Shown here piece after piece: positions 9,546 through 17,660 of a DNA stretch of 64,000 bases. How positions within the stretch are numbered: position 1 is the first letter of the stretch; the number at the start of each line of letters is the position of its first letter. The notes beneath the pieces were generated by a model that ran no database searches, was not told the origin of the DNA, and was given only the letters and a program-made list of their open reading frames with translations. The stretch is from the NCBI GenBank assembly GCA_903819975.1, contig CAIJFI010000004.1:62001-126000 (forward strand). Direction: 5' to 3'. The stretch comes from an uncultured Bacteroidota bacterium. Its GTDB lineage: Bacteria > Bacteroidota > Bacteroidia > Chitinophagales > Chitinophagaceae. Position numbers and translations under genes: made by a program.

Positions 9546-10859
9546 TTAGAAACTCAACTGGTTTGACAAACGCTTTAATTCTACTTCTGCAATTTTTGCT
9601 GTGTATACCAAGCTTACTAATCTAAATCCCGCATTTTCAAAACTTTGCTGCGCTTGCTTTACATCAACAATTGTAGCTTGACCTAGCTGAAATTTTTGCA
9701 TTACCAATTTTAACAAGGATTGTGACATTTGATAGTTTTGCTCTTCGGTTGGTAATTGTTTTACACTTGTTTGGTAAGCTTGATATGTTTTAGAAGTGTT
9801 AGTTAACATATCTTCTAATAAACTATGATATTGCCAATTAGCAGATGCCGTATTTATTTTAGCATTTTTATAATTCTTTTTGGATGCGCCTCCTGCATAA
9901 AGTGGAATAGCCAAGTTGATACCAACATAAGGACCATAAGTTTCGTTCAATAAACTAAAGCCAGCCGCCGATTTGCTACTGCTAAAATTATACCCAGTAT
10001 TTGCTCTTAATGTTGGATACATTAAGGCGCGTGTTTCTTTTTCAATTAACTGGTTAATTTTTACTTGTTGATCTGCACTTTGCAAATCAGGATTTTGAAA
10101 ACACTTGTCCCTAATATCATCATATGCCAAAGTCTTATCAACAACCAAGCTAGTATCTGTTAATTCAATTTCTGCTAAGTGCGTTGGAACTGCCATTGTG
10201 TTTAATAAATCTTCCTTTGCTTGACTTATAACAAGCAATTGATTTTGTTTTGCTTGTACTAATGCGTTAAGATCTAAACTAGATTGCAAAAAGTCTGCTT
10301 CGTTAGCAACACCAACTTTTTGTTTAGCCACAATTATATCAAGTCTTTGTTGGCTTGCATCAATCGATTTTTGAATTGTATTTAAATAAACTTGTTGACG
10401 CACAATGTTATAATACTGTTGCATTATTGTTGCAGTTGTATTTTGAATTTGTGCTTTTAATATAGCGTTAGATTGATTTTCTATTGCTGCTAAACGTTCC
10501 TTAGTGGCTTGTATTCTATAGCCATTAAACAACACTACCGATGCGCTAAGGCCTGCTGTTACTGTAGTTCCGTCCACACCAGACTTTGTAGTATTACGAG
10601 TTGGGTCGGTATATTGTTGCTCTAAAGTGCTTGATGTTTTATTTTCATTCCCTGTTGCACTAATAGTTGGTAACGCACCAGCCACTCCATAATCATTATT
10701 GTTCTTTGCGATAGCTGCAGTATTCTCAACTATTCTAATATCATAATTATTTTTTAATGCAATTTCGATTGCATTTTTTAATGAAGTTTTTTGCGCACTT
10801 GCATTTAATCCTAAAATCAAAACAATCACTAACAATAAAGAAGAAAATATTTTTTGCAT
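9546..10859 (-). CDS. TolC-family outer membrane channel protein
   Basis: A 437-residue protein with a signal peptide (1-22, ending NASAQ) and two repeated long helical/coiled-coil halves typical of outer-membrane efflux proteins; ENTAAIAKNNNDYGVAGALPTISATG resembles the family core turn and the C-terminus carries KFQLGQATIVDVKQAQQSFENA. TolC-type trimers form the outer-membrane exit duct for efflux or type I secretion. No inner-membrane pump or adaptor lies beside it: the neighbours are pyrH (17 bp upstream) and galK (14 bp downstream). Its partner must therefore be encoded elsewhere. It is distinct from the second outer-membrane factor at 56688-58127. Confidence 0.88.
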   Translation of the reverse strand: MQKIFSSLLLVIVLILGLNASAQKTSLKNAIEIALKNNYDIRIVENTAAIAKNNNDYGVAGALPTISATGNENKTSSTLEQQYTDPTRNTTKSGVDGTTVTAGLSASVVLFNGYRIQATKERLAAIENQSNAILKAQIQNTTATIMQQYYNIVRQQVYLNTIQKSIDASQQRLDIIVAKQKVGVANEADFLQSSLDLNALVQAKQNQLLVISQAKEDLLNTMAVPTHLAEIELTDTSLVVDKTLAYDDIRDKCFQNPDLQSADQQVKINQLIEKETRALMYPTLRANTGYNFSSSKSAAGFSLLNETYGPYVGINLAIPLYAGGASKKNYKNAKINTASANWQYHSLLEDMLTNTSKTYQAYQTSVKQLPTEEQNYQMSQSLLKLVMQKFQLGQATIVDVKQAQQSFENAGFRLVSLVYTAKIAEVELKRLSNQLSF

Positions 10860-10876
10860 ATTATTTTTTTAAAAGC

Positions 10877-11593
10877 CTATCCTACTAAAGTTCCTACAGC
10901 GTCGCCTTTTACCAACTTCATTAAATTACCTGGTTGGTTCATATCAAATACAATAATTGGAAGTTTGTTTTCCATACATAATGTAAATGCAGTCATATCC
11001 ATTACTTTCAAATTTTTAGAAATACAATCTTGGAAGCTTATGGTTTCAAATTTTTTCGCGTCTGGATTTTTTTCTGGATCAGCATCATACACGCCATCTA
11101 CTCTTGTGCCTTTTAAAATAACATCTGCTTTCATTTCAATTGCTCTTAACGAACCAGCTGTATCTGTTGTGAAATAAGGATTACCAGTTCCAGCACCAAA
11201 TATTACAACACGTCCTTTTTCTAAATGCCTTAATGCTTTACGACGAATATAAGGTTCAGCTACCTGTTCCATATTTATTGCTGATTGCAATCTTGTGTAC
11301 ACGCCAATTTTTTCTAACATTGCTTGTATTGCCATTGCATTAATAACAGTCGCAAGCATTCCCATATAATCTCCATGTGCTCTTTCAATGCCACTATCGG
11401 CTTCGTTCATTCCTCTGTAAATATTTCCACCGCCAATAACAATGGCAACCTGCACACCCAATGCAACTACTTCTTTTATCTCATTGGCATACTGCTCAAT
11501 AATTTTTGGATTAAACGGATCGCCTGTTCTTTCATTTCCTAATAAGGCTTCACCAGATAATTTTAATAAAACGCGTTTGTATTTGGGCTGCAT
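10877..11593 (-). CDS. pyrH: Uridylate kinase (UMP kinase)
   Basis: A 238-residue amino-acid-kinase-fold enzyme that converts UMP to UDP in pyrimidine nucleotide synthesis. Visible motifs are [10 protein letters not shown] at the N-terminus, [11 protein letters not shown] near residue 55, the [11 protein letters not shown] region, and [17 protein letters not shown], all typical of bacterial hexameric PyrH. Length matches the family. It lies downstream of tsf, a common bacterial neighbourhood, but a terminator-like hairpin separates it from tsf here. The TolC-like gene follows after 17 bp. A degraded promoter-like box (TATCTTGC on the minus strand, near 11613-11620) is upstream. Confidence 0.97.
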   Translation of the reverse strand: MQPKYKRVLLKLSGEALLGNERTGDPFNPKIIEQYANEIKEVVALGVQVAIVIGGGNIYRGMNEADSGIERAHGDYMGMLATVINAMAIQAMLEKIGVYTRLQSAINMEQVAEPYIRRKALRHLEKGRVVIFGAGTGNPYFTTDTAGSLRAIEMKADVILKGTRVDGVYDADPEKNPDAKKFETISFQDCISKNLKVMDMTAFTLCMENKLPIIVFDMNQPGNLMKLVKGDAVGTLVG

Positions 11594-11680
11594 AATCGGC
11601 TAGATTTATACTTGCAAGATACAAATTTTGAATAAGGTTTTATTGGATTTATATGGACGGCGCCACCTTAATTTATCCTA

Positions 11681-11709
11681 AATAAAAAGGGGGCCTTTTG
11701 GACCCCCTT
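11681..11709 (-). terminator. Intrinsic terminator after tsf
   Basis: AAGGGGGCC and GGxCCCCCTT (11687-11709) form a G/C-rich hairpin with a TTTT loop and one bulged base. On the minus strand it is followed by TTTTTATTT. It lies 90 bp beyond the tsf stop, so it ends the rplM-rpsI-rpsB-tsf transcript. Confidence 0.85.
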
Positions 11710-11798
11710 CTCGGTATTTTGTACCCTAGGATTATTTATTAATGCCTAGGAATTTGTATCATCTGTATCTTTTGCACTAGGCATTGCCCACTTGCAAT

Positions 11799-12629
11799 TT
11801 ACCCCAATGCTACACGCTTAAACTCAGTTACTTTAATGTCAGCACCAACGCTCTTAACGTGGTCTCCAACAGTTTTAGAACCGTCTTTAACAAAAGACTG
11901 CGCTAATAAAGTTTGTTCTTTAAAGAATGCTGCAATTTTACCTTCGGCAATTTTTGCAATCATTTCTTCTGGCTTACCTGCCATTTTAGGATCTTCTTTC
12001 ATTGTATCAATAATGATAGCTCTTTCACGTGCAACAGTTTCAGCAGGAACTGAGTCAGCGTCTACCGCTACTGGGTTCATTGCTGCAATTTGCATCGCAA
12101 GGTCTTTACCTAAATCAGCTGCTTCAGTAGATAATCCTACTAATACACCCATTCTGTAAGAACCGTGAATATATGAAGACACAAATGGTGCATCTACTCT
12201 TTCTAATTTAACGCCAATTTTTTCACCGATAGATGCTAATTTATCATTAATCATATCAGCAACAGTAGTACCATTAATGCTTACTGCATTTAATTCGTCA
12301 ACTGTTTTTACATTGTTTGCAACTGCAGCGTCAGCAATGCTTTGCGCAAATGCAACGAACTCTGCATTCTTAGAAACGAAATCTGTTTCACAAGAAATAC
12401 AAACAACAAAACCAGTTTTATTGTCAGCAGAAGTTTGTGCAATAATTACACCTTCTTTTGCTTCACGATCACTACGCTTTGCAGCAACTTTTTGTCCTTG
12501 CTTACGTAACCAATCGATTGCTGCTTCAAAATCACCATTTGTTTCTGTCAATGCTTTACGGCAATCCATCATTCCGGCACCTGTTGCTTGACGTAACTTA
12601 TTAATATCTTGGGCTGTTATAGCACTCAT
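11799..12629 (-). CDS. tsf: Translation elongation factor Ts
   Basis: A 276-residue guanine nucleotide exchange factor for EF-Tu. The N-terminal UBA-like domain carries RQATGAGMMDCRKAL and the core carries CETDFVSKNAEF, both diagnostic for EF-Ts. An in-frame ATG lies 30 bp upstream (12659), but 12629 is preferred because the protein then begins MSAITAQDINKLR, the conserved family start; the extra residues are unlike the family. It follows rpsB after 95 bp, a gap holding a strong hairpin, and is the last gene of the ribosomal operon before the terminator at 11681-11709. Confidence 0.96.
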   Translation of the reverse strand: MSAITAQDINKLRQATGAGMMDCRKALTETNGDFEAAIDWLRKQGQKVAAKRSDREAKEGVIIAQTSADNKTGFVVCISCETDFVSKNAEFVAFAQSIADAAVANNVKTVDELNAVSINGTTVADMINDKLASIGEKIGVKLERVDAPFVSSYIHGSYRMGVLVGLSTEAADLGKDLAMQIAAMNPVAVDADSVPAETVARERAIIIDTMKEDPKMAGKPEEMIAKIAEGKIAAFFKEQTLLAQSFVKDGSKTVGDHVKSVGADIKVTEFKRVALG

Positions 12630-12666
12630 AAAATTATTTTTAAAATAGTTAAGATTCAAATAAATA

Positions 12667-12714
12667 CAATTGGGTCATTGGTGTCTACATAAATAGAAAC
12701 CAACAACCCAATTG
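12667..12714 (-). promoter_or_regulatory. 48-nt near-perfect hairpin in the rpsB-tsf spacer
   Basis: Outer arms 12667-12675 and 12706-12714 (CAATTGGGT / ACCCAATTG) pair perfectly. After a 2-nt internal loop, inner arms 12678-12687 and 12694-12703 pair at 9 of 10 positions around a 6-nt loop. On the minus strand it is followed by the T-rich TATTTATTTG. It could act as an attenuator lowering tsf relative to rpsB, or as a processing or stabilising structure. The structure is seen directly; the role is inference. Confidence 0.7.
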
Positions 12715-12724
12715 GGATATTATA

Positions 12725-13606
12725 TTATTTTCTTACTGGACCACGAGAGCCAGTAGTAGTACGACGCTTAGGAGCACCCGGAGCAGAAGGACCTGCACCA
12801 GCACCACGCTTAGCTCTTCCGCCTTCAGCATTTGCTTCAGCTTCCATACGCTTAGCTTTCGCTTCGTTTTCGTTGTTGCCTTCTTCTACTTCACTATCAT
12901 CTTCTTTAGAAGCTTGACGCTCAGCTAAACCTTCAGCAATTGCTGCAGTGATGTAGTTAGTAATAATTGCAATTGATTTTGTAGCATCGTCATTTGCAGG
13001 AATAGAGAAGTCTACTTTATTAGGATCACAGTTAGTATCTACCATACCAAAAGTTTGGATACCTAAACGCTTAGCTTCTGCTAATGCGATATGCTCATGT
13101 CCGATATCAACTAAGAATAAAGCTGCTGGTAAACGACCCAATTGAGCGATACCACCTAATACTTTTTCCATTTTATCTTTATCGCGACCTAAAGTTAAAC
13201 GCTCTTTTTTAGTTAAGCTTTCTGCACTACCGTCGTTCAACATTTTTTCAATGCTTTGCATTTTCTTAACGCTCTTACGAACAGTATTAAAGTTAGTCAA
13301 CATACCACCTAACCAACGCTCAGTTGCATAAGGCATGTTTACTTTCTTTGCACACTCACTTACAATTTCTTTTGCTTGCTTCTTAGTAGCAACAAACATA
13401 ATTTTCTTACCGCTCTTAGCAATTTGCTTTAAAGCAGCAGCAGTTTCTTGTAAATGATCTACAGTTTTATTTAAATCAATGATGTGGATACCTTTCTTCT
13501 CAGCGAAGATGTAAGGTAACATCTTTGGGTTCCACTTCTTTTTAAGGTGACCAAAGTGTACGCCAGCTTCCAAAAGTTGCTGTTGTAATGAAGTGTTATT
13601 TTCCAT
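12725..13606 (-). CDS. rpsB: 30S ribosomal protein S2
   Basis: A 293-residue protein of the small-subunit body. Diagnostic stretches are LLEAGVHFGHLKKKWNPKM at the N-terminus, RWLGGMLTNFNTV near 100, LFLVDIGHEHIALAEAKRLGI and the conserved FGMVDTNCDPN followed by FSIPANDDATKSI. From about residue 235 the protein continues into a low-complexity tail rich in Glu, Asn, Ala, Gly, Lys and Arg, so it is longer than a typical S2 of about 240-260 residues. It lies 36 bp downstream of rpsI in the L13-S9-S2-EF-Ts operon. Confidence 0.97.
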   Translation of the reverse strand: MENNTSLQQQLLEAGVHFGHLKKKWNPKMLPYIFAEKKGIHIIDLNKTVDHLQETAAALKQIAKSGKKIMFVATKKQAKEIVSECAKKVNMPYATERWLGGMLTNFNTVRKSVKKMQSIEKMLNDGSAESLTKKERLTLGRDKDKMEKVLGGIAQLGRLPAALFLVDIGHEHIALAEAKRLGIQTFGMVDTNCDPNKVDFSIPANDDATKSIAIITNYITAAIAEGLAERQASKEDDSEVEEGNNENEAKAKRMEAEANAEGGRAKRGAGAGPSAPGAPKRRTTTGSRGPVRK

Positions 13607-13642
13607 TTGTATAAGTTGTAATAATGAATTAATGTTATTGTA

Positions 13643-14032
13643 TTAACGTTTGCTAAATTGGAAGCTTCTACGTGCCTTCTTGTGACCGAACTTCTTACGT
13701 TCAACACTTCTTGGATCACGCTTCAATTGACCAGCCGCTTTTAACGTTGGACGAACTTCAGGATTCAATTCAACTAATACACGAGCAATACCTAATTTGG
13801 CTGCTTCTGCTTGGCCTTTCATACCACCACCAGTTGCGTTAATTACGATATCGTATTTACCTTCAACACCTGTAGCTTTTAAAGGAGCTTCAACTTGATT
13901 TTGTAAGTATACTAAAGGAAAGTACGCTTTGTAATCTTTATCGTTAACGGTAATTTTTCCAGTACCCTTGCTAACGAAGACACGTGTTACGGCTTCCTTA
14001 CGACGACCTACTGCATTTGTTTGCTTTTCCAT
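13643..14032 (-). CDS. rpsI: 30S ribosomal protein S9
   Basis: A 129-residue protein. The N-terminal AVGRRKEAVTRVFVSKGTG and the Gly-rich GGGMKGQAEAAKLGIARVL are characteristic of S9. The basic C-terminal tail ends in SKR, which in this family reaches the P site and contacts tRNA. Second gene of the operon, 20 bp after rplM. Confidence 0.97.
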   Translation of the reverse strand: MEKQTNAVGRRKEAVTRVFVSKGTGKITVNDKDYKAYFPLVYLQNQVEAPLKATGVEGKYDIVINATGGGMKGQAEAAKLGIARVLVELNPEVRPTLKAAGQLKRDPRSVERKKFGHKKARRSFQFSKR

Positions 14033-14052
14033 TTATATAGATTTGGAATTAA

Positions 14053-14496
14053 TTAAAATTTGAATTCTTTAGGTTGTTGTGCAGTGTGTGGGTGATTAGG
14101 ACCAGCGTACACAAATAACTTTTTGATCATCTTGCGGCCTAAACGATTTTTAGGTAACATACCTTTACAAGCTCTTTCCATAATTACTTCTGGACGACGC
14201 TTGATTAAATCTTCAGCAGCTTCTTCTTTCTTACCACCTGGGTAACCAGAGTAGTTTAAGTATTGTTTGTCATGGAATTTGTTTCCAGTCAATTTTACTT
14301 TTTCTGCGTTAATGATGATTACATAATCTCCACAGTCAACGTGAGGAGTGTAATAAGCTTTGTTCTTACCACGTAGAACAGCTGCGATTTTTGAAGCAAT
14401 ACGTCCTACGGTTTGATTAGTACCATCAACAATGTACCAGCCATGTTTAACGGTAGCCGCGTTGGCGTGCTTCGTGGTGAAATGTAGTTTACTCAT
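14053..14496 (-). CDS. rplM: 50S ribosomal protein L13
   Basis: A 147-residue protein that binds 23S rRNA early in large-subunit assembly. WYIVDGTNQTVGRIASKIA at the N-terminus, YYTPHVDCGDYVIIINAEK, and GMLPKNRLGRKM identify L13. First gene of the L13-S9-S2-EF-Ts operon. A canonical promoter box lies at 14565-14572, giving a leader of about 60 nt with a small imperfect hairpin (14515-14535, arms GGCT/AGCC). The leader may be a site of autogenous control, but I cannot assign it to a known leader family. Confidence 0.97.
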   Translation of the reverse strand: MSKLHFTTKHANAATVKHGWYIVDGTNQTVGRIASKIAAVLRGKNKAYYTPHVDCGDYVIIINAEKVKLTGNKFHDKQYLNYSGYPGGKKEEAAEDLIKRRPEVIMERACKGMLPKNRLGRKMIKKLFVYAGPNHPHTAQQPKEFKF

Positions 14497-14564
14497 AATT
14501 CTTTGTTTAAATGAGGCTGCGCTATCCCGCTAGCCAAAAATGATTCCCCGTTTTGAAGGGAGGG

Positions 14565-14572
14565 CAAAGGTA
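14565..14572 (-). promoter_or_regulatory. TAnnTTTG promoter box for the rplM operon
   Basis: TACCTTTG on the minus strand matches the Bacteroidota -7 consensus TAnnTTTG. It lies 68 bp upstream of rplM and predicts transcription start near 14560. No good -33 TTTG is seen. Confidence 0.6.
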
Positions 14573-14787
14573 CGCCTGGATTTTGTGTTTTTTGCTGTTT
14601 TTGGGGTCTATTTTACAGCCTTGCCTTGTAACTAATTGATTATCAATAATAATTTTGTATCATAATATTAATCATACTAAAAAGGTGCTGAAAATCAATG
14701 GGTTAGGAATTGGCTTGTTTTGGCTATTTGGGGTCTTTTAGCCTATAAATTGCTATTTCTGACCTATTTTTAGGGTCACTTATATAT
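14573..14787. other. 215-bp intergenic stretch with a repeated TTTGGGGTCT motif
   Basis: This lies between the rplM promoter and the divergent amidohydrolase. TTTGGGGTCTATTTTACAGCC (14600-14620) recurs in shorter form as TTTGGGGTCTTTTAGCC (14727-14743). A promoter-like TATTTTTA at 14765-14772 precedes the amidohydrolase. I see no ORF or RNA gene. Confidence 0.3.
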
Positions 14788-15954
14788 ATGTATCAAAAAT
14801 TTCAAGCTACCCAGCTTTTTACAGGCACAGAATTATCACAGGATCAGTTGGTTTTGATTACTACCAAAGACGGAACCATTGAAGGAATTGTGGGCATTGA
14901 AGATGCAGGTGAGGATATTCAAAGCTTTGATGGCATCCTAAGTCCAGGATTTGTGAATGCACACTGCCATTTGGAACTGTCTCATATGAAAGATATGATT
15001 CCAGCGCATACCGGGTTGCAAGAGTTTGTAAAACAAATAGTGTCTTTAAGAAAAGTAGATGAACATGTGATTGAAGAAGCAATTGTAAAAGCCGAAGATG
15101 AAATGTTTGCAAATGGTATAGTTGCTGTTGGAGATATTAGCAACACATTGGACACGCTTTCACAAAAAGAAAAAAACAGATTAGCCTATTATACATTTGT
15201 TGAGTTATATGATTTAGATCCTACGCGCGCGCAGGATAAATTAAATGCAGGTATAGAAAATCAAAAAGCATTTGAAGAAAAAAATTTACGTGCATCTTTA
15301 GTACCACACGCGCCTTATTCTGTGACTAATAATTTATGGGAATTGTTGTCAACACATTTTGGTGCACATACTATTAGCATGCATAATCAGGAAACACCAG
15401 ACGAAAATGATTTCTTTAAAACAAAGACCGGAAGTTTTTTAGGCATGTATGAAAGAACAAAAGTATCTCTTGACTTTTTTGAACCTACCGGCTTGTCTTC
15501 TTTACAATCGGTATTGCCTATTTTTAAAAATGCAGCAGCTAGTATTTTAGTGCACAATAGTTTTACCAACGCAGATGATATTGCTGTTGTAAAAAAACAA
15601 ATGCCAAATTCCTTTTGGTGTTTATGTCCGAATGCCAACCAATACATTGAACAAACCATGCCACCTATTGAGTTGCTAAGAACAGGTGGAGCTAATATTA
15701 TTGTGGGTACAGATAGCTATGCTAGTAACTGGACTTTAAATATTTTGGATGAATTAAAAACAATTCAAAAACACAATGCTCATATTCCACTGGAAGAAAT
15801 GTTGGGTTGGGCTACCATCAATGGCGCGCTCGCATTACAGATGAATAAATCATTGGGTAGTTTTGAACAAGGTAAGAAACCCGGTGTGGTACTAATTGAA
15901 AAAATTGCGGGTGAAACTAATTTAGCAAACGCAGTTTCAAGAAGGTTATTATAA
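14788..15954 (+). CDS. Amidohydrolase-superfamily protein, aminofutalosine/adenosine-deaminase-like subgroup
   Basis: A 388-residue cytoplasmic metal-dependent hydrolase. Metal-ligand motif GFVNAHCHLELSH follows the short N-terminal beta domain (about residue 50-62); later motifs are LVPHAPYSVT, ISMHNQE, LVHNSFTNADDI, and GTDSYASN with the catalytic Asp. HLELSHMK and GTDSxASN resemble the TrzA/AtzA and 6-amino-6-deoxyfutalosine deaminase group, in which an amino group on a purine or triazine is removed. A role in the futalosine menaquinone route is possible, but no other mqn gene is visible, so I give no symbol. Its stop lies 2 bp from the convergent GDPD stop. Confidence 0.78.
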   Translation: MYQKFQATQLFTGTELSQDQLVLITTKDGTIEGIVGIEDAGEDIQSFDGILSPGFVNAHCHLELSHMKDMIPAHTGLQEFVKQIVSLRKVDEHVIEEAIVKAEDEMFANGIVAVGDISNTLDTLSQKEKNRLAYYTFVELYDLDPTRAQDKLNAGIENQKAFEEKNLRASLVPHAPYSVTNNLWELLSTHFGAHTISMHNQETPDENDFFKTKTGSFLGMYERTKVSLDFFEPTGLSSLQSVLPIFKNAAASILVHNSFTNADDIAVVKKQMPNSFWCLCPNANQYIEQTMPPIELLRTGGANIIVGTDSYASNWTLNILDELKTIQKHNAHIPLEEMLGWATINGALALQMNKSLGSFEQGKKPGVVLIEKIAGETNLANAVSRRLL

Positions 15955-15956
15955 AT

Positions 15957-16859
15957 TTAATTGCCGATTAAATTCGGATAGTCTGTAATCAAGCCATCCA
16001 CGCCTAAAGCAATAAGAGCTTCAATTTCGGTTTTTGTATTCACGGTCCAAGGAATAATTTTCATGTGATGTGCATGACAATAATCAACTGTTTCTTTGGT
16101 TACATATTTAAATTCAGGGCTGTAAATAGTTGGGGTAAAACCAATTAAATCTAAATTGTTTTTTACATTACTTGTTGTTTTGCCTTCCACCAAATAAGCA
16201 GTTTGTACTTTTGGATATTTTTGATGCAACACTTTTAAAGGCCTAATGTCAAAGCTTTGAATAGAAGTTCTTGCCAGTACATTTTTTTGATTTATTAAAT
16301 TCACAACTAAGTCAACAAATTCCTCAGGTACTGGATGTTCAATTACATCCTTACCATCCACCGATTTAATTTCAATGTTATAAAACATTTTGCGCCCCAT
16401 AGTAGCACCCTTCGCTTCAACACTATCAATTAATTCACTTAATGTTGGAATGGAAGCTGCTACTTTTTTTTGTTGCGGAAAACCAGGATGTGGTTTTAAT
16501 CCAACATCAAACTTTTTAAGTTGTGCATACTCCATTTGGTAAATGATATTTTGATTCATCTCCGTGCCTTTTATAAATGTTCCGTCAGGCTTTGTGGTAA
16601 TAATGGGATTTAAAACAGGATCATGCGAAACAACCACTTGCTTATCCATGGTAATAGCTAGGTCCATTTCAAGAGTTGTGACTTTAGGATTTTCCATTAC
16701 TGCTAACATAGCAGGTATCGTATTTTCCGGCATTAAGCCACGGCCTCCTCGATGTGCTTGAAAATCGAAAGTATTTGATTTTGACATGGTAAATTTTGTG
16801 CTTATGCAACTTGCTAAAAAGCAAATTGTAATTATACCTATAATGTGATTGAATTTCAT
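15957..16859 (-). CDS. Glycerophosphodiester phosphodiesterase, lipoprotein
   Basis: A 300-residue GDPD-family enzyme that hydrolyses glycerophosphodiesters to glycerol-3-phosphate and an alcohol. A lipoprotein signal ends in FLASC (Cys18). The catalytic motif HRGGRGLMPENT (His36) is followed by EMD (Glu64, Asp66) and SHDP (His79), and the C-terminal WTVNT and GVDGLITDYP strands complete the TIM barrel. Export suggests phospholipid head-group scavenging in the envelope. It lies 57 bp downstream of recO and may be the last gene of the pheS-recO transcript. Confidence 0.94.
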   Translation of the reverse strand: MKFNHIIGIITICFLASCISTKFTMSKSNTFDFQAHRGGRGLMPENTIPAMLAVMENPKVTTLEMDLAITMDKQVVVSHDPVLNPIITTKPDGTFIKGTEMNQNIIYQMEYAQLKKFDVGLKPHPGFPQQKKVAASIPTLSELIDSVEAKGATMGRKMFYNIEIKSVDGKDVIEHPVPEEFVDLVVNLINQKNVLARTSIQSFDIRPLKVLHQKYPKVQTAYLVEGKTTSNVKNNLDLIGFTPTIYSPEFKYVTKETVDYCHAHHMKIIPWTVNTKTEIEALIALGVDGLITDYPNLIGN

Positions 16860-16916
16860 AAAAGTAAATTAGTATAAAAATTATAATAATATGCTTTTTA
16901 CTTTATTATCATTTTA

Positions 16917-17651
16917 TTAATGCAACACTTCCTGCAAAATAGCCAATGACTTGATTTCCTTAAAGCCTTTGTAGTGCCAACTTAAAGAAAGTTGGAATAA
17001 CTCTAATATTTTTTTTCTTTGATTTCCACTTAGCACAATACCTTCTAGGTCATTGTAAAATTGCACTTGTAAAAATGTAGATGCGGTTTGTGCTTCCTGT
17101 CCTTCTAAAAAATAAGGATGTAATGGTTTTTCTTTTACAAACTGTCCTTCCTTTACATCTAAAAATGAAGTTTCATTTGAGTAATTACCTTGTAATCCAA
17201 AACCTAAATTTTCACTCAAGTGAATTAAAAAATAAATAGAAAGATTGCTTGCTAGTGAAGCACCGCCTTTATCTAATTGCTTAAAAGTATCTTCGATTAA
17301 ATAAAATAGTTCGGGGTGGGGTTCCGGTTGTAAGGTTTGTTGTAAGACCTCTACAATATAAGTGGCTACTGCATTTCGGACTACATCGGAATATACATTT
17401 TGATAAATATAATCCCAGTTTACGTCCTTTACCATTTGCAATCCTTTCATAGGGCTATGGTAAACTTCCATTTGTAACATTGCTGCGGGCTGATAATACA
17501 CCGCTTTATTAGCACCTTTTTTGCTTGTAGTTCTTACTCCTTTTATAATGTATTGTTGTAAACCAAAAAGCTCGGTGTACGCCGTCATTATTAAACTAGT
17601 ATCTCCATACTTAGTTACGCGTAGTACAATGCCCTTGGTATTGTGTAGCAT
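16917..17651 (-). CDS. recO: DNA repair protein RecO
   Basis: A 244-residue protein. The N-terminal OB fold begins MLHNTKGIVLRVTKYGDTS and continues LFGLQQYIIKGVR, the standard RecO opening; the helical C-terminal domain follows. RecO binds ssDNA and RecR and loads RecA at SSB-coated gaps. The four-Cys zinc motif of many RecO proteins is absent here. It begins 9 bp after pheS, so they are almost certainly co-transcribed. Confidence 0.92.
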   Translation of the reverse strand: MLHNTKGIVLRVTKYGDTSLIMTAYTELFGLQQYIIKGVRTTSKKGANKAVYYQPAAMLQMEVYHSPMKGLQMVKDVNWDYIYQNVYSDVVRNAVATYIVEVLQQTLQPEPHPELFYLIEDTFKQLDKGGASLASNLSIYFLIHLSENLGFGLQGNYSNETSFLDVKEGQFVKEKPLHPYFLEGQEAQTASTFLQVQFYNDLEGIVLSGNQRKKILELFQLSLSWHYKGFKEIKSLAILQEVLH

Positions 17652-17660
17652 ATTATTTTA

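Noticed and set aside
13471-13719. 82-codon minus-strand frame spanning the rpsI-rpsB junction
   Set aside because: It overlaps two certain ribosomal protein genes in another frame and encodes nothing recognisable.
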